Below, piece by piece: positions 4,802-6,436 of a stretch of 6,436 bases of DNA. A program made the position numbers and the translations under genes. A model generated the notes under the pieces. That model worked only from the letters and a program-made list of their open reading frames with translations, searched no databases and was not told the origin of the DNA. The first letter of the stretch is position 1. Every line of letters starts with the position of its first letter. This DNA comes from Calditrichota bacterium (GTDB lineage: Bacteria > Calditrichota > Calditrichia > Calditrichales > Calditrichaceae): positions 1 to 6,436 of the forward strand of contig JAJRSN010000161.1 of the NCBI GenBank assembly GCA_024278715.1, in the 5' to 3' direction.

Positions 4802-6436
4802 TTATTTGCCTAATTCTTTCAGCAATTCACGCACAGCCGCCTCCAATTGACGATCTTTGTGCAGCGCTGTGTCTCCTGGAAAATCTTTAACAATTATATC
4901 CGGAACGGCTCCGTGATTTTCCATGTTTTGCATATTGCCGATAACATACCACCCGCGGAACGGAACACGAAAACGGGAACCGTCGATCAACCTAATACCG
5001 CCGGTGCTGATTACCAGACCGCCCGTGGGCAAACCGACCACTTTTCCCCGTTTTAACGTTTTGATTGCGTGGGCGAATATTTCGGCATTGGAAAACGAAT
5101 ATTCGTTACAAAGCACGATTATCGGTTTTGTCCAGGCGTAAAGCGGTCGGCGCGTCTGCGGATAGCCTTTTCCGCCGTCGCGGGGAACGGTAACTGCGTG
5201 ATTTTTTATTTCCAGCATATTCAGCAGGTAATCGGCAATCCAGCCGCCGCCGTTGTTTCGTACGTCGATTACCAGTCCGTCTTTGTTGTGACCCTCGGCG
5301 TACAATTCCATTTCAAACTGTTCCAGACTCGGATTGCTCATGGCGCGAATGTGAATGTAGCCCAGGCGGTTGTTCGATAATTTGTGCGTCAAATCGCGTT
5401 TTTCTTCGCGCCAGCGGTCATATTCGATATCCATAAACTTTTTGTAGTTTATGGGACGAACCACAACGCGCCGCAAGATTTTTTGTCCGCCCGAATTAGT
5501 TAACACCCGCAGCTCTACGGATTTACCGACCTGATTTTCCAGTTGCGCGTAAAGATTGTTGTTCATTCCGACAACGCGTCCGTTTATTTCGGTTAGAATA
5601 TCTCCGGCGCGTAAAGGATTTTTAATTCTGCTGCATGGTCCCTCAGGAATTACTTCTTTAATTTTGAGTCCTTCTCCTTCATAATGCGGATCGTAACGCA
5701 ATCCCAACATTCCGCTGACCACCTGCGGACTATTTGCCGGTCCTGAAATTCCCAGATGCGATGCATTCAGCTCTCCCAACATCATGCGCACAATGTCGTT
5801 AAAATCACGCGGACTCGGAGCATTGGCGGCTGCTTCTTTGTACTTTTCATAAATCGTTTTCCAGTTTGCGCCGTGAAATTCGGGATCGTAAAATCGTTCG
5901 TTAAGCGTACGCCAGGCTTCGTTGAATTTTTGCCTTTGTTCGCGGAATTTTGCCACCCGCAAGTTGGCTTTAAATTTTATTGTTTTCGGTTCTTTGCCTT
6001 CGGGATTTACGGAACTCAACAATCCGTTCTTTTTAATAAAATAAATGCGTTTGTTCTTTTTGTGCCAGATCAAATTGAACGGTTGGGTTCCGCCTCTGGT
6101 CAATGATTTTAAGTCTTTGCCGTTCCATTTAACTTTCCAGAGATCGCTCTTCCCCGCGGTATTGGTTCTGAAAACCACGAATTGACCGTCCGGCGACCAG
6201 ACAAATTCGGTTTCGCTGCCGGGCAAAGAGGTTACCCGACGAAGATGCTTGAACAAATTGGCGGGATCATCGATTTTTACTTCCGCTGTTTTGGTTGTGT
6301 CTTTTTTCTTTTTGGCAGAAAAAAACTCTTCCCACTCTTCATTCGTACGTTGTTGGTCTTCTTTCCGTAAAAAAACCATCCAGACGTCGGTATTATTGGC
6401 AATTCGCCGCGAAACAAACGCCAGACGCCGCCCGTC
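4802..6436 (-). CDS. Tricorn-like S41 family protease, N-terminus beyond the window
   Basis: The frame is open to the window edge: DGRRLAFVSRR and TDVW precede the first internal Met (6379), so that Met is not the real start. Numbering from it, there is a charged linker (4-35), a PD40 propeller blade with WSPDGQFVVF (61-70), and a tricorn C1 segment with FNEAWRTLNERFYDPEFHG (152-170). A PDZ domain follows (about 222-310, RAGDILTEINGRVVG). The C2 catalytic core includes LGYIHIRAM, VIDVRNNGGGW (370-380) and SFSNAEIFAHA (428-438). The four residues of the tricorn catalytic tetrad are present: Ser207-His208 in NASHLG, nucleophile Ser430, and Glu487 in NMENHG. Tricorn enzymes degrade peptides downstream of ATP-dependent proteases, and bacterial relatives can exceed 1000 residues, so about half may be missing here. 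A signal peptide cannot be judged. It lies just upstream of the sugar kinase. Family is clear; substrate and cell location are unknown. Confidence 0.93.
   Translation of the reverse strand, partial: DGRRLAFVSRRIANNTDVWMVFLRKEDQQRTNEEWEEFFSAKKKKDTTKTAEVKIDDPANLFKHLRRVTSLPGSETEFVWSPDGQFVVFRTNTAGKSDLWKVKWNGKDLKSLTRGGTQPFNLIWHKKNKRIYFIKKNGLLSSVNPEGKEPKTIKFKANLRVAKFREQRQKFNEAWRTLNERFYDPEFHGANWKTIYEKYKEAAANAPSPRDFNDIVRMMLGELNASHLGISGPANSPQVVSGMLGLRYDPHYEGEGLKIKEVIPEGPCSRIKNPLRAGDILTEINGRVVGMNNNLYAQLENQVGKSVELRVLTNSGGQKILRRVVVRPINYKKFMDIEYDRWREEKRDLTHKLSNNRLGYIHIRAMSNPSLEQFEMELYAEGHNKDGLVIDVRNNGGGWIADYLLNMLEIKNHAVTVPRDGGKGYPQTRRPLYAWTKPIIVLCNEYSFSNAEIFAHAIKTLKRGKVVGLPTGGLVISTGGIRLIDGSRFRVPFRGWYVIGNMQNMENHGAVPDIIVKDFPGDTALHKDRQLEAAVRELLKELGK

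Noticed and set aside
4073..6370. Several plus-strand open frames of 62-116 codons
   Set aside because: All are antisense to the kinase or the protease, have no plausible initiation context, and give products with no recognisable motif.

Overview
This window looks like chromosomal DNA of a bacterium with moderate GC content (I judge in the mid-40s percent by eye), most plausibly from the FCB assemblage, for example Calditrichota or a relative. That placement is inference. It rests on the style of the QmcA-type protein (an extra stretch before the conserved RIDLRETVYDFP block), on a bacterial tricorn-type protease, and on intergenic DNA rich in 7-bp tandem units. All genes lie on the minus strand, so transcription runs from high to low coordinates. 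No rRNA, tRNA, CRISPR array or insertion sequence is visible.

Layout in the direction of transcription. (1) Positions 6436-4802 hold the C-terminal part of a tricorn-like S41 protease: the end of a beta-propeller, then the C1, PDZ and C2 catalytic domains. Its N-terminus lies beyond the window. It is followed after 34 bp by a PfkB-family sugar kinase resembling fructokinase (4767-3880), probably in the same transcript. (2) Positions 3879-3361 form a 519-bp gap. It contains a striking mosaic of 7-bp units (3561-3715), a second small heptamer array (3448-3468), a possible 34-codon small ORF or gene remnant (3531-3427), and a candidate promoter (3447-3419). (3) NfeD (3360-2908) and a stomatin/QmcA-type SPFH protein (2911-1919) overlap by 4 bp and form the classic SPFH-NfeD membrane module, closed by a clear intrinsic terminator (1864-1834). 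(4) Positions 1833-1570 hold a near-consensus sigma-70-type promoter (TTGAAT, 17 bp, TATAAT) and a leader of about 177 nt with two dyads. These precede a sodium:solute symporter (SSS) family transporter (1569 to the window edge, C-terminus cut off).

How they fit together: the QmcA-NfeD pair is an independent membrane-organisation unit with its own ribosome binding sites and terminator. The kinase and transporter could both serve carbohydrate or small-solute use, but they are in separate transcription units and no shared substrate can be read from the sequence. The protease-kinase pairing is a positional association only. The least ordinary parts are the heptamer mosaic, the altered sodium-site residues in the transporter, and its long leader. 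I see no evidence of a new defence system or mobile element.
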